From assembly GCA_963678705.1 (NCBI GenBank), contig OY783205.1, positions 7,998,001 to 8,062,000 of the forward strand: a stretch of 64,000 bases of DNA, in the 5' to 3' direction. The DNA comes from Panorpa germanica (lineage: Eukaryota > Arthropoda > Insecta > Mecoptera > Panorpidae). Position numbers and translations under genes: made by a program. The notes under the pieces were generated by a model. The model had not been told where the DNA came from and did no database searches. It was given only the letters and a program-made list of their open reading frames with translations. Shown in pieces: positions 32,494 to 44,808 of the stretch. Position 1 is the first letter of the stretch; every line of letters starts with the position of its first letter.

Positions 32494-34240
32494 CTCGTCT
32501 ACTCGATGGGCCACAAATATTTTTAGAACTTCTTGGTGCAGTTTTTTTAACAAAATTGCTTCTTCATGTACATAACAGTCTAATGCCAAAATTGAATAAT
32601 ATTCAAGTATACGCCTTTACTGATTCTTCCGTTGTGTTGTCATGGCTGAAGGTCCCACCACATAAGCTTTGTTGGACAACATAATACCGAACTAACATTG
32701 CCTGAGCTCAAACAAGTAAAAATCAGTTCAAATCTGTGTACGGACAAACTTGTGTCAAATGTATTCTTAACTCTACTGGAAAACCAGTCAAATTATTGTA
32801 AATTACTTCGTATTGTAGCTTACAGTAAGCGTTTTAGGTCACTAATAATGCCAGGTCATGATGTTAACGTCGCCTTTGGTCCACCAACGTTCACAGAATT
32901 ACTTGCCGCAGAGATATTTATTATTCGCTTAGCACAACAGGATCATTTTAGTGATGATATTAGAAATATCAAGCTCGGTCGTCAATTCCGCACCATATTA
33001 ATCTCTCTATCTTCATGTCTCGATTACAATGGGCTATCAGTTGTCGGCGGACGTCTCGAAAATTCAGAGTTAACCTCTGCAGCAAAACACCCATATCTAT
33101 TGCCAAAGCATAACCATTTACCGAACTTACTAATATTACATTACCATAAACTATATTTACATGTGGGACTCAATACGTTACATTATCTTTTACGATCTAA
33201 ATTCTGGATAATATCCGCCAGAAGTAAAATTCGACAAGTCTTACGACTATGCACTGTTTGCACAAAATTACGAGCAACTACATCTACTCCTGTCATGGGT
33301 GACTTACCAGCTGCTAGAGTCACATACCATCAACCATTTTTACATGTTGGTATTGATTTTGCCGGACCCTTTTCCATTAAAAAACCTCGCATCCGAAATG
33401 CTCATATATCAAAAGCATATTTGTGTCTTTTTATATGTATGTCCATAAAAGCTGTTCACCTCGAAGTTACTTCTGGAATCTCTTCTGACTCATTTCTCGC
33501 ATCATTCGATCGGTTTACATCACGACGAGGCCTATGCTCTGATATTTATACTGATTGCGGCAGTTTTCATTGGTGCAAACCGATATTTAAAAGAAGTCAA
33601 AACATGTGTGCAAATTAAGTCTTAATTAGAGGGGTTAAATGGAATTTAAACCCTTCTCATAGTCCAAATTTTGGTGGACTCTAGGAAAGTGGAGTTAAAA
33701 GTGCCAAATATAATCTCCAACGAGTAATTGTTACACGACCACTTACATTTGAAGAACTCACAACAATTTTTGCCAGAATAGAAGCAATTATGAACAGTCG
33801 CCTTTTTTTGTCGCCAGTACATTTGCCTGCATCACCAGATGATCCACATCCCTTATCCTCCTAGTCACTTTCTTATTGGTTCGTCATTATGTCTTCCTCC
33901 TGAGGAAATTCTGTTAAATAGAAACTCAAATCATTTACAGCGTTGGGAATAAATCAAACAAATTAGACAGGATTTTGCAAATAGATGAATCCGAGAATAT
34001 CTCAATACTTGACACCAACGACACAAATGGCAAATTGTCTCTGACAATTTAAAATTGGATGACCTTGTATGGATAAAGGATAATAATATTTCACCATTCG
34101 AATGGCCATTGGCACGTGTCCAGGAAACTCATCCAGGTCCTGACGGTCATGTTCGTGTTGTTACATTAAAAACTGCTCATAGCATTTATAAACGACCAGT
34201 ATTGAAACTAATCAAATTAAATTTTGAAATTCTTGCATAA
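32494..34240 (+). pseudogene. pol: M8 RNase H remnant and integrase
   Basis: The integrase frame is open from 32698 to 33618 (306 codons, TTG start), with the full zinc site, GIDFAGPF and YTDCGSF. The C-terminal part has ggaatttaaaccc near 33650 and a local expansion cctttttttgtcgccag near 33801. It also has aaataaatc near 33955 (stop) and tgaatcc near 33987. All four recur in M10. The tail is open 34055-34240. Confidence 0.84.
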
Positions 34241-35516
34241 TGTATACTTCAAATTAAACATAATTCAAATAAGAAAGAAAGTATTAGTGAACCTTATCCA
34301 AAAATCGGGCAACAATCTTTAAAAATATATTCGAAAGCTCAAGGGAATACCACTCGAAAAGTTGGTAGTAATAAATCAAAAAGAAATCTTAATACTGAAA
34401 TATTAAACGACAAAGATTCAGGACTTGTAGAAAATGTAACTAATCTTCAAGAAAACGATGAAATTCAAAACGAAACTTGTTTGAAATTAGTTGAAAATGA
34501 ACAGTCTTTTGGTAAATTGAACTATAGTTCAGAGATTTCTTCACCGCATATTAGGAATCAATCAAATTCGTCAACAATTACGATTGAAATGGAAAATAAT
34601 ACTGATAAATCTTTAGGAAATGAAAGTAAAGAAATTACTAAAATACTAAACATAGAAAGAAAAATTGAATCTGCTAACAATGATCCTGGCGACAATATTT
34701 TGGAATGTAACGAAGTCTCAAATACTAAGACTCAATCAGAGTTGATTGTAGATGGAAATTTTTGTTTTGAAGAACAAGGAAAAGATGGAAAATATGCAAT
34801 GCAAACTGATATCAATTACACGAATGTCGACAGTTTTTCAGATATGCCTCCATTAGTTCCAATTGTAGAAAAGTAAACTTACAAAAAGGAAGTGTCATCT
34901 TTTAAATATATCTCAATCAAATTTAGAAGATGATTTTTCTCCTTTAATTGTTCGTTTTCCAAAATATGATGCAGTATTTAAAAGACAAGTTGATTGGAGT
35001 TATAATACTCCGCTTGTAGTTGATCCAATTTCAACGATAAGTCATCCAATTTCAAACCAATTATTTGCGCCAGAACAGAATCCTCAGACTTTAACGTGGA
35101 TGTATTTGGAATGGATCCTTTTCAAAAGCAAATAAATGATGGCAATATTAAAAGGCAAGTTATATCTACTAATGGTAATTTTAATAAGTCCACTTCTATT
35201 TCACTTGACAACACTGCTTCCCTAAGTAGAATTTGGATAAGTAGTGACATCTTTGCAAATAATTCAGAAAGTAGTAGTGCTTACCACAACGTTTTAATAG
35301 CGAATAATAAACCTGTTGTCAATGCCATTTCTTATGAGAAGCAAGGTGTTAGTGAGAATTCCTTGCAAAATAATGGCGCTGTCAATGTAAAATATCTTGA
35401 AGGCGTTCAAGTAATGCCAGTTGTTTATCGAGACAAAAATTCTCGACTACAAATGTCAGCTGGGTTGTTCCTAGAATCAACGTATTTTCATTGTATAGAT
35501 ATAGGAGCCGAACAGA
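34241..35516 (+). pseudogene. M9 hydrophilic segment
   Basis: Open pieces are 34481-34876 (ended by the shared two-base loss) and 35096-35599. A rearranged stretch, ccagaacagaatcctcag near 35070, replaces the AVSS codons. It is shared only with M11 (44366), 9.29 kb away, marking the two as duplicates. The product is Asn/Ser-rich and of unknown function. Confidence 0.6.
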
Positions 35517-37255
35517 TCTCGTCTACTCGATGGGCCACAAATATTTTTAGAACTTCTTGGTGCAGTTTTTTTAACAAAATTGCTTCTTCATGTACATAAC
35601 AGTCTAATGCCAAAATTGAATAATATTTAAGTATACGCCTTTACTGATTCTTCCGTTGTGTTGTCATGTCTGAAGGTCTCACCACATAAGCTTTGTTGGA
35701 CAACATAATACCGAACTAACATTGCCTGAGCTTAAACAAGTAAAAATCAGTTCAAATCTGTGTACGGACAAACTTGTGTCAAATGTATTCTTAACTCTAC
35801 TGGAAAACCAGTCAAATTATTGTAAATTACTTCGTATTGTAGCTTACAGTAAGCGTTTTAGGTCACTAATAATGCCAGGTCATGATGTTAACGTCGCCTT
35901 TGGTCCACCAACGTTCACAGAATTACTTGCCGCAGAGATATTTATTATTCGCTTAGCACAACAGGATCATGTTAGTGATGATATTAGAAATATCAAGCTC
36001 GGTCGTCAATTCCGCACCATATTAATCTCTCTATCTCCATGTCTCGATCACAATGGGCTATTAGTTGTCGGCGGACGTCTCGAAAATTCAAAGTTAACCT
36101 CTGAAGCAAAACACCCATATTTATTGCCTAAGCATAACCATTTAACGAACTTACTAATATTACATTACCATAAACTATATTTACATGTGGGGCTCAATAC
36201 GTTACATTATCTTTTACGATCTAAATTCTGGATAATATCCGCCAGAAGTAAAATTCGACAAGTCTTACGACTATGCACTATTTGCACAAAATTACGAGCA
36301 ACTACATCTACTCCTGTCATGGGTGACTTACCAGCTGCTAGAGTCACATACCATCGACCATTTTTACATGTTGGTATTGATTTTGCTGGACCCTTTTCCA
36401 TTAAAGAACCTCGCATCCGAAATGCTCATATATCAAAAGCATGTTTGTGTCTTTTTATATGTATGTCCACAAAAGCTGTTCACCTCGAAGTTAATTCTGG
36501 AATCTCTACTGACTCATTTCTCGCATCATTCGATCGGTTTACATCACGACGAGGCCTATGCTCTCATATTTATACTGATTGCGGCAGTTTTCATTGGTGC
36601 AAACCGATATTTAAAAGAAGTCAAAACATGTGTGCAAATTAAGTCTTCATTAGAGGGGATAAATGGCATTTTAACCCTCCTCACAGTCCAAATTTTAGGG
36701 GACTCTAGGAAATTGGAATTAAAAGTGCCAAATATCATCTCCATCGAGTAATTGGTACACGATCACTTACATTTAAAGAACTCACAACAATTTTTGCCAG
36801 AATAGAAGCAATTATGAACAGTCGCCGTTTAGTACATTTGCCTGCATCACCAGATGATCCACATCCCTTATCCTCCTAGTTACTTTCTTACTGGTTCGTC
36901 ATTATGTCTTCCTCCTGAGGAAATTCTGTTAAATAGAAACCCAAATCATTTACAGCGTTGGGAATTAATCAAACAAATTAGACAGGATTTTGCAAATAGA
37001 TGGATCCGAGAATATCTCAATACTCTACACCAGCGACACAAATGGCAATCTGTCTCTGACAATTTAAAAATGGATGACCTTGTATGGATAAAGGATAATA
37101 ATATTTCACCATTCGAATGGCCATTGGCACGTGTCCAGAAAACTCATCCAGGTCCTGACGGTCATGTTCGTGTTGTTACAATAAAAACCGCTCATGGCAT
37201 TTATAAACGACCAGTATCGAAGCTAATCAAATTAAATTTTGAAATTCTTGCATAA
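35517..37255 (+). pseudogene. pol: M9 RNase H remnant and integrase
   Basis: The integrase is open from 35722 to 36642 with HHCC, GIDFAGPF and the YTDCGSF motif (with Asp-to-His at the residue before Ile, shared with M11). TAG stays in the GGL-ESG motif (gggactctagg). The C-terminal frame 36854-37255 (133 codons) covers LPPEEILLNRNPNHLQ to the stop. QKTHPGPDG and VVTIKT are variants shared with M11. Confidence 0.84.
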
Positions 37256-37296
37256 TGTATACTTCAAATTAAACATAATTCAAATTAGAAAGAAAG
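37256..37296 (+). other. M10 left stub before copia element 1
   Basis: These 41 bp are the start of M10 up to gaaag, the 5-bp target duplication of copia element 1. The other half of the duplicated target resumes after 41744 (ttagaaagtattag). A leading attagaaag variant is shared with M12 near 46577. Confidence 0.8.
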
Positions 37297-37448
37297 TGTT
37301 ATTTTGAATTAAACATTATTCCAATTCGGACTACAGTCTATGGTAGTATAAAAATAATTTGTAACACTAGCGCCATCTGCCATTGTATATGTCAACCTAA
37401 GTTTGTAATAATAAAACAGTCTCTGCTAAACCGCTTTACGAGTTTCAT
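37297..37448 (+). repeat. Copia element 1, 5' LTR
   Basis: The 152-bp repeat starts TGTTATTTTGAATT and ends GAGTTTCAT. It contains gtagtataaaaat, a TATA-like candidate, and aataataaaac with an AATAAA poly(A) signal. It matches 41593-41744 with three mismatches. The very short LTR is normal for insect copia elements. The exact 3' edge is uncertain by a base or two. Confidence 0.88.
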
Positions 37449-37467
37449 AAGGTTATGGGCCCAGACC
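37449..37467 (+). promoter_or_regulatory. Copia element 1 primer binding site
   Basis: The bases aaggttatgggcccagac lie immediately after the 5' LTR. GGTTATGGGCCCAG is the form used by copia-type elements that prime on an internal half of initiator tRNA-Met. An A-rich leader of about 60 bp separates it from the gag ATG at 37539. Confidence 0.7.
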
Positions 37468-37538
37468 CGCATAAAAAAAATAAAAAAAAAATAAAAAAAA
37501 ATAAAAATAGTTAGTGATCTTTGTACAGCACAGTGATA

Positions 37539-38936
37539 ATGGCAGGAAATTATTCTATGAATGTCCTTAAGCTCAAGGGAATGGACAATTACGATGATTG
37601 GGCGTTCGCAGTGGAAAATTTCCTTATTCTCGAAGGCATTGACATTAGCAACAGCGAAGGATTAAGCGCGCAAGATAACAAGAAGGCTAAAGCTAAGATG
37701 GTGATGACCATTGATCCATCATTATATGTACACATCAAGAGTGAAACTACGGTGCATAGCTTATGGAAAAAGTTGAAGTCGTTATTCGACGATACTGGCT
37801 TCACCCGCCGCATCAGCCTACTTAGAAACTTGATCTCCATTCGTCTTGACAGTTGCGACTCAATGACCGCGTACGTGACACAGTTAGTGGATACGGCACA
37901 AAAGCTAAAGGGCACAGGCTTTGAAATCAACGATGAGTGGATAGGGTCCCTCCTGTTGGCTGGATTGCCAGAAAAGTACGCGCCTATGATTATGGCCATT
38001 GAGCACTCGGGGATGAACATTAGTGCAGACGCTATAAATACGAAACTATTGGATATGAGTGCAGATTCTGAAATTACAATGTCCGAGGGTGCTTTTATTG
38101 CCAAAAGTGCATATTATCAAAACGCATGCCATAAAAGCAAAGAAAAAGCAAATGGCGGCGGTCAAGGTTACGTCAGTGAAACTAACAAGCCGGGAAAAAA
38201 TGTCAAGTGTTATAAGTGCAAAAGAACTGGTCACTATAAAAATCAGTGCCGATCTTATAATACGAATGCGAGTACACATAACGAAAAACAAATGAACGCA
38301 TTCAGTGCAATGTTTTTGACTGGTGAATTTAGTGACAAAGACTGGTATGTGGACTCGGGCGCAAGCACTCATTTGATATCCGAATCAAACAAAAGTTTGT
38401 TGACAAATATTTTGTACAATACAGAAACTCGAGACATTGTAGTGGCAAATAAAGAAAGAGTGCCGGTTTTATGTTCTGGAGATCTGCAGATAACAACATG
38501 TGTTAGAGATTCAGAGTTTAACATAAAAGTAAACAATGTTTTGTGCATACATAACCTAACAACAAACCTGCTATCCGTGAGCAAGATCATAGCCAGTGGC
38601 AACAGAGTCATTTTCAACAAAAATATGTGTCACATTTACAATCAGCAAAACGATTGTATTGGAGAAGCAAACCAAGTGAATGGTGTGTACAAGTTGAACA
38701 TTGTAAAGTCGGAAGAGCTTCTAGGAGCAATGGCAGTAACTTCCAGCAAGACTTGGCATCGGCGTCTTGGCCACATTAACAAAAGTGACCTGAACGTCAT
38801 GAGAAATGGTGCTGTGGAGGGCTTAAATTTCCAAGATAAGGCAGAATTTGACAAAAGTAATTGCACAGTTTGCTGCGAGGGAAAGCAAACTAGACTCCCC
38901 TTTTCACCAGCTTGTCGAGAAGCAAGGAGGTGTTGA
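37539..38936 (+). pseudogene. gag-pol: Copia element 1 Gag, protease and start of integrase
   Basis: Translation starts at ATG 37539 (MAGNYSMNVLKLKG). An upstream TTG at 37521 is in frame but not needed. The UBN2-type Gag is followed by the knuckle CYKCKRTGHYKNQC (residues 224-237), protease WYVDSGASTHL (catalytic Asp 272) and the integrase HHCC zinc domain (WHRRLGHIN, then CTVCCEGKQ). The frame ends at 38936 in the linker before the integrase core, because a frameshift there moves the rest of pol into another frame. The same shift is in copia element 2. Confidence 0.88.
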
Positions 38937-39772
38937 ATCTGGTACATGCAGACCTGCGTGGGCCTATGAAAACTAAGTCGCTCGGTATGGCCAAATACTT
39001 TCTATTATTCGTGGATGATTACAGTCGAATGGCACACGTGTACTCTCTCAAATCTAAAGATGAGACATTCACCTACTTCAAGCAGTACAAAAACTTAGTG
39101 GAAAATCAGAAATCAACAAAAATAATGATTTTAAGAACTGATAACGGAGGTGAATTTTGTTCAGCAGTTATGGAGAATTATATGAAACAGTGTGGCATAG
39201 TACATCAGAAAACAAACCCATATACCCCTCAACAAAATGGGCTTTGTGAAAGATACAATAGATCTGTAGTAGAAAAAGCCAGATGCCTGCTATCAGATGC
39301 CAAATTTAAAAAAAAGTTATGGGCAGAAGCAGTTCATACTGCAGTATACTTAAAAAACAGATCTCCTGCAGCAGGAATTTATCAGAAAACTCCATTTGAA
39401 TTATGGATGGGATATAAGCCAGATGTGAGCCATATCCGAGTCTTCGGCAGCATAGCCATGACACACATCCCGAAGGAAAGACGTCTTAAATGGGATAAGA
39501 AGGCAAAGAAACTTTTTCTTGTTGGTTATGCTGACAACACTAAAGGCTATAGGCTATATGATCCCATAACAAAAACAGTGACAGTTGCAAGGGACGTCAT
39601 AATAATGGAAAAGGAGTGTGACAGTATGACATCTCAGATTACTATACAAGACAAGAGTGACATACAGGATTCAGTGGAAAAAAACAGTCAGAAAATGTTC
39701 AGGATTTATCAAGTCAAGAAGCTGAAAGTGATGAGCAGATTGATGAACATGACGAAACCTATGTTCCAGTAG
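38912..39772 (+). pseudogene. pol: Copia element 1 integrase core
   Basis: It reads on from the frameshift with VLNLVHADLRGPM (first Asp), ILRTDNGGEF (second Asp) and QQNGLCERYNR (catalytic Glu), so the DDE triad is complete. The C-terminal part (KTPFELWMGYKPDVSHIRVFG) is typical of copia. A run of seven A near 39680, eight in element 2, shifts the frame in the acidic linker before reverse transcriptase. The product therefore ends at 39772 in a meaningless tail. Confidence 0.87.
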
Positions 39773-39810
39773 AAGAGTTAAGTGACTCGGAGGACAGCTA
39801 CCATGAGTCA

Positions 39811-40783
39811 ATGACAGTGATGTCAGAAGACAGAGAGGTTAGTTCTCAGCAACAAAACACTGAAATGTCACAGAATCGTACTCGAAAGAAACCAAATTAT
39901 TATGGCTATGCAAACTTATGTGTTATGGAGGACTTCTCTGAAGAAGAAATAACCCTGAATGACGCCGTGACTGGACCAGAAAAGGAGCAGTGGCAAAAAG
40001 CAATCAGAGAAGAATTGCAATCATTCAGTGACCAAGATGCGTGAGAGTTAGTGGACAGACCAGTGAATAAGACAGTTGTGAAGTGCAAGTGGGTATTTAA
40101 AAGAAAGCTCAATAGTGAAAGTGAAGTGCGGTACAGAGCGAGGCTAGTTGCAAAGGGATTCAGTCAGAAGAAAGGTACAGACTTTAAGGAAACCTTCTCA
40201 CCAGTTCTCAGATATCATTCCACTTTGAGGAGATTCCACTTTGAGCTTATTATTTGCACTAAGTGTCGACCAAAACTTAGATATTGTTCACCTTGATGTC
40301 CCTACTGCATTTCTGAATGGTCTGTTAAATGAGACTATTTTCATGGAAATACCAGCTTGTTCAAACTTTGCTAATTGTGAGAATAAAGTCTTGAAATTTA
40401 AAAGGGCGATATATGGACTAAAACAGTCTGCCAGAGCTTGGTACCAAAGAGTTGAGGAATTATTGCTAGAATTAGGGTATACCAAGTCTCAGTATGAGCC
40501 GTGTTTATTTATGAAATGTGATGGAAATATCAAAGTTTATATTGCTCTGTTGGTTGATGATTTTTTTGTCTTTTATAAAAGTAAGGAAACTTGTGAGAAC
40601 TTGAAAAGTGAAATAAAAGCAAAATTTAACATAAAAGATCTAGGCCAAATAAAAAAATGTCTTGGTATGAATGTAACAGTAAAAAATGACTCTATTTCTA
40701 TTGATCAGAAGGACTTTGTTGATACAATTTTGAAAAGATTTAATATGTATAACAGTAAGAGTTCAAACACACATGGAAAATAA
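39811..40783 (+). pseudogene. pol: Copia element 1 linker and reverse transcriptase
   Basis: The acidic linker is followed by the reverse transcriptase start (TLNDAVTGPEKEQWQKAI). A TGA at 40042-40044 replaces Trp in the DAxELV motif. Then KCKWVFKRK and ARLVAKGFSQKKGTDF follow. A local duplication near 40213-40240 (ccactttgag twice), absent from element 2, shifts the frame. The next frame has LDVPTAFLNG, KRAIYGLKQSARAWY and LLVDDFFVF (catalytic VDD). It ends at 40783 because of a one-base loss shared with element 2. Confidence 0.86.
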
Positions 40784-41495
40784 TTTAAAGTTAGAAAAGG
40801 CTGCAACTATTTCTCAGCAATATCCTTACCAACAATTGTTAGGTGCTTTAATGTACTTATGTGTACTCACAAGATCAGATATTGCTTTTGCAGTTAGTTT
40901 TCTAAGTCAATATAATAATTGTTACAGTGAGATTCATTGGAAACATCTAAAACGAGTCTTGAAATATTTAAATAAAACTAAACATTATGGATTAAAATAT
41001 GTCAAAAGTAATTGTAATTTAATAGGGTATGTTGATGCTGATTGGGCATCATGCTCAATTGACAGAAGGTCATATACGGGTTTTGTTTTTAAGATGTCTG
41101 GATGTGCAATATCATACGAGTGTAGAAAACAAAAAACTGTTGCCTTGTCCAGCACCGAGGCTGAATACATGGCCCTGTCAGAAGCATGTAAGGAAGCAAT
41201 TTACTTAAAAAATCTTGTTTGTGAAATAATGAAAACTAAAATTGAAAATGTACCAGTTACTTTATTAAGTGATAACCAAAGTTCACAAAAGTTAGCATCT
41301 AATCCTTTATACCATAGAAGAACAAAACACATTGATGTTCGGCATCATTTCATTAGAGAATGTGTCACTAAAAATTTGGTACAAATATCTTATTTGCTTA
41401 CTAACGATATGCCAGCTCATGTGTTAACCAAAAGTCTTTGTCATGTAAAACATTATAAATTCATAAATGGTATAGGGTTGACACAAATAAAATAA
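40773..41495 (+). pseudogene. pol: Copia element 1 RNase H
   Basis: This is the last 240 codons of pol in a third frame. PYQQLLGALMYLCVLTRSDI leads to RNase H with GYVDADWASC (Asp), ALSSTEAEYMALSEA (Glu) and LLSDNQSS (Asp), ending HYKFINGIGL. All catalytic positions are present. The start at ATG 40773 is only the first in-frame ATG after the frameshift. Confidence 0.87.
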
Positions 41496-41583
41496 GTATA
41501 AATATATGTTTATAAAAATAGTTAAATATAATTTTATGTATTGTTCTAAAACTGTGTAACTTTAATGTAGATATTATTTTTAT

Positions 41584-41592
41584 AAGTGGGGG
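41584..41592 (+). promoter_or_regulatory. Copia element 1 polypurine tract
   Basis: The run aagtggggg directly before the 3' LTR fits the plus-strand primer. The 90 bp between the RNase H stop and this tract are AT-rich 3' untranslated sequence. The same tract is at 50856-50864 in element 2. Confidence 0.7.
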
Positions 41593-41744
41593 TGTTATTT
41601 TGAATTAAACATTATTCCAATTCGGACTACAGTCTATGGTAGTATAAAAATATCTTGTAACACTAGCGCCATCTGCCATTGTATATGTCAACCTAAGTTT
41701 GTAATAATAAAACAGTCTCTGCTAAACCGCTTCACGAGTTTCAT
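41593..41744 (+). repeat. Copia element 1, 3' LTR
   Basis: The 152-bp copy differs from the 5' LTR at three bases (atctt versus aattt near 41652; ttcacg versus tttacg near 41732). The same bases distinguish the two LTRs of element 2, so the differences predate the duplication. Confidence 0.88.
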
Positions 41745-43532
41745 TAGAAAGTATTAGTAAACCTTATCCAAAAATCGGGCAACAATCTTCAAAAATATAT
41801 TCGAAAGCTCAAGGAAATACCACTCGAAAAGTTGGTACTAATAAATCAAAAAGAAATCTTATTACTGAAATATTAAACGACAAAGATTCAGGACTTGTAG
41901 AAAATGTAACTAATCTTCAAGAAAACGATGAAATTCAAAACGAAACTTGTTTGAAATTAGTTGAAAATGAACAGTCTATTGGTAAATTGAACTATAGTTC
42001 AGAGATTTCTTCACCGCATATTAGGAATCAATCAAATTCTTCAACAATTACGATTGAAATGGAAAATAATACTGATAAATCTTTAGAAAATGAAAGTAAA
42101 AAAATTGTAGCTTACAGTAAGCGTTTTAGGTCACTAATAATGCCAGGTCATGATGTTAACGTCGCCTTTGATCCACCAAAGTTTACAGAATTACTTGCCG
42201 CAGAGATATTTATTATTCGCTTAGCACAACAGGATCATTTTAGTGATGATATTAGAAATATCAAGCTCGATCGTCAATTCCGCACCATATTAATCTCTCT
42301 ATCTCCATGTCTCGATCACAATAAGCTATCAGTTGTCGGCGGACGTCTCGAAAATTCAGAGTTAACCTCTGCAGCAAAACACCCATATCTATTGCCAAAG
42401 CATAACCATTTACCGAACTTACTAATATTACATTACCATAAACTATATTTACATGTGGGGTTCAATACGTTACATTATCTTTTACGATCTAAATTCTGGA
42501 TAATATCCGCCAGAAGTAAAATTCGACAAGTCTTACGACTATGCACTGTTTGCACAAGATTACGAGCAACTACATCTACTCCTGTCATGGGTGACTTACC
42601 AGCTGCTAGAGTCACATACCATCGACCATTTTTACATGTTGGTATTGATTTTGCTAGACCCTTTTCCTATAAAGAACCTCGCATCCGAAATGCTCATATA
42701 TCAAAAGCATATTTGTGTCTTTTTATATGTATGTCCACAAAAGCTGTTCACCTCGAAGTTACTTCTGGAATCTCTACTGATTCATTTCTCGCATCATTCG
42801 ATCGGTTTACATCACGACGAGGCCTATGCTCTGATATTTATACTGATTGCGGCAGTTTTCATTGGTGCAAACATATATTTAAAAGAAGTCAAAACATGTG
42901 TGCAAATTAAGTCTTAATTAGAGGGGTTAAATGGAATTTAAACCCTTCTCACAGTCCAAATTTTGGTGGACTCTACGAAAGTGGAGTTAAAAGTTCCAAA
43001 TATCATCTCCAACGAGTAATTGTTACACGACCACTTACATTTGAAGAACTCACAACAATTTTTGCCAGAATAGAAGCAATTATGAACAGTCGCCTTTTTT
43101 TGTCGCCAGTACATTTGCCTGCATCACCAGATGATCCACATCCCTTATCCTCCTAGTCACTTTCTTATTGGTTCGTCATTATGTCTTCCTCCTGAGGAAA
43201 TTCTGTTAAATAGAAACTCAAATCATTTACAGCGTTGGGAATAAATCAAACAAATTAGACAGGATTTTGCAAATAGATGAATCCGAGAATATCTCAATAC
43301 TTGACACCAACGACACAAATGGCAAATTGTCTCTGACAATTTAAAATTGGATGACCTTGTATGGATAAAGGATAATAATATTTCACCATTCGAATGGCCA
43401 TTGGCACGTGTCCAGGAAACTCATCCAGGTCCTGACGGTCATGTTCGTGTTGTTACATTAAAAACTGCTCATAGCATTTATAAACGACCAGTATTGAAAC
43501 TAATCAAATTAAATTTTGAAATTCTTGCATAA
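41745..43532 (+). pseudogene. pol: M10 remainder: hydrophilic segment fused to integrase
   Basis: After the copia element M10 continues with the hydrophilic segment to about 42104. It then runs through the same deletion junction as M2 (aaaaaaattgtagcttac) into integrase. The fused frame is open 41951-42910. The zinc pair reads CTVCTRL and the first Asp motif GIDFARPF. YTDCGSF is kept. The C-terminal part has the M8 markers (ggaatttaaaccc, tttttttgtcgcc, aaataaatc). At 42970 the usual TAG in GGL-ESG is TAC, the only such case I found. Confidence 0.84.
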
Positions 43533-44808
43533 TGTATACTTCAAATTAAACATAATTCAAATAAGAAAGAAAGTATTAGTGAACCTTATCCAAAAATCGG
43601 GCAACAATCTTTAAAAATATATTCGAAAGCTCAAGGGAATACCACTCAAAAAGTTGGTAGTAATAAATCAAAAAGAAATCTTAATACTGAAATATTAAAC
43701 GACAAAGATTCAGGACTTGTAGAAAATGTAACTAATCTTCAAGAAAACGATGAAATTCAAAACGAAACTTGTTTGAAATTAGTTGAAAATGAACAGTCTT
43801 TTGGTAAATTGAACTATAGTTCAGAGATTTCTTCACTGCATATTAGGAATCAATCAAATTCGTCAACAATTACGATTGAAATGGAAAATAATACTGATAA
43901 ATCTTTAGGAAATGAAAGTAAAGAAATTACTAAAATACTAAACATAGAAAGAAAAATTGAATCTGCTAACAATGATCCTGGCGACAATATTTTGGAATGT
44001 AACGAAGTCTTAAATACTAAGACTCAATCAGAGTTGATTGTAGATGGAAATTTTTGTTTTGAAGAACAAGGAAAAGATGGAAAATATGCAATGCAAACTG
44101 ATATCAATTACACGAATGTCGACAGTTTTTCAGATATGCCTCCATTAGTTCCAATTGTAGAAAAGTAAACTTACAAAAAGGAAGTGTCATCTTTTAAATA
44201 TATCTCAATCAAATTTAGAAGATGATTTTTCTCCTTTAATTGTTCGTTTTCCAAAATATGATGCAGTATTTAAAAGACAAGTTGATTGGAGTTATAATAC
44301 TCCGCTTGTAGTTGATCCAATTTCAACGATAAGTCATCCAATTTCAAACCAATTATTTGCGCCAGAACAGAATCCTCAGACTTTAACGTGGATGTATTTG
44401 GAATGGATCCTTTTCAAAAGCAAATAAATGATGGCAATATTAAAAGGCAAGTTATATCTACAAATGGTAATTTTTATAAGTCCACTTCTCTTTCACTTGA
44501 CAACACTGCTTCCCTAAGTAGAATTTGGATAAGTAGTGACATCTTTGCAAATAATTCAGAAAGTAGTTGTGCTTACCACAACGTTTTAATAGCGAATAAT
44601 AAACCTGTTGTCATTGCCATTTCTTATGAGAAGCAAGGTGTTAGTGAGAATTCCTTGCAAAATAATGGCGCTGTCAATGTAAAATATCTTGAAGGCGTTC
44701 AAGTAATGCCAGTTGTTTATCGAGACAAAAATTCTCGACTACAAATGTCAGCTGGGTTGTTCCTAGAATCAACGTATTTTCATTGTATAGATATAGGAGC
44801 CGAACAGA
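43533..44808 (+). pseudogene. M11 hydrophilic segment
   Basis: Open pieces are 43773-44168 and 44388-44891. It shares the two-base loss (TAA at 44166) and the ccagaacagaatcctcag rearrangement with M9. Small private changes include SLHIRN and NEVLNTK. It is Asn/Ser/Glu-rich, with no known domain. Confidence 0.6.

Larger units (their letters stand above)
37297..41744 (+). mobile_element. Copia element 1 (Ty1/copia LTR retrotransposon)
   Basis: This 4.45 kb element has 152-bp LTRs, a half-tRNA-type primer site, and gag, protease, integrase, reverse transcriptase and RNase H in copia order. A polypurine tract precedes the 3' LTR, and gaaag lies at both flanks. The LTRs differ at three bases. Pol carries several frameshifts and stops, so it is dead. 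It sits in M10 at exactly the position where copia element 2 sits in M12. Confidence 0.92.

Noticed and set aside
37470-37508. A-rich run after the copia primer site as a LINE tail
   Set aside because: It lies between the primer site and the gag ATG in both copia copies, so it is the element's leader.
38900-38940. Programmed ribosomal frameshift in copia at the integrase linker
   Set aside because: The two copies are duplicates of one dead element, so shared position is not evidence of function. The site is inside integrase rather than at the gag-pol border, and I see no slippery heptamer there.
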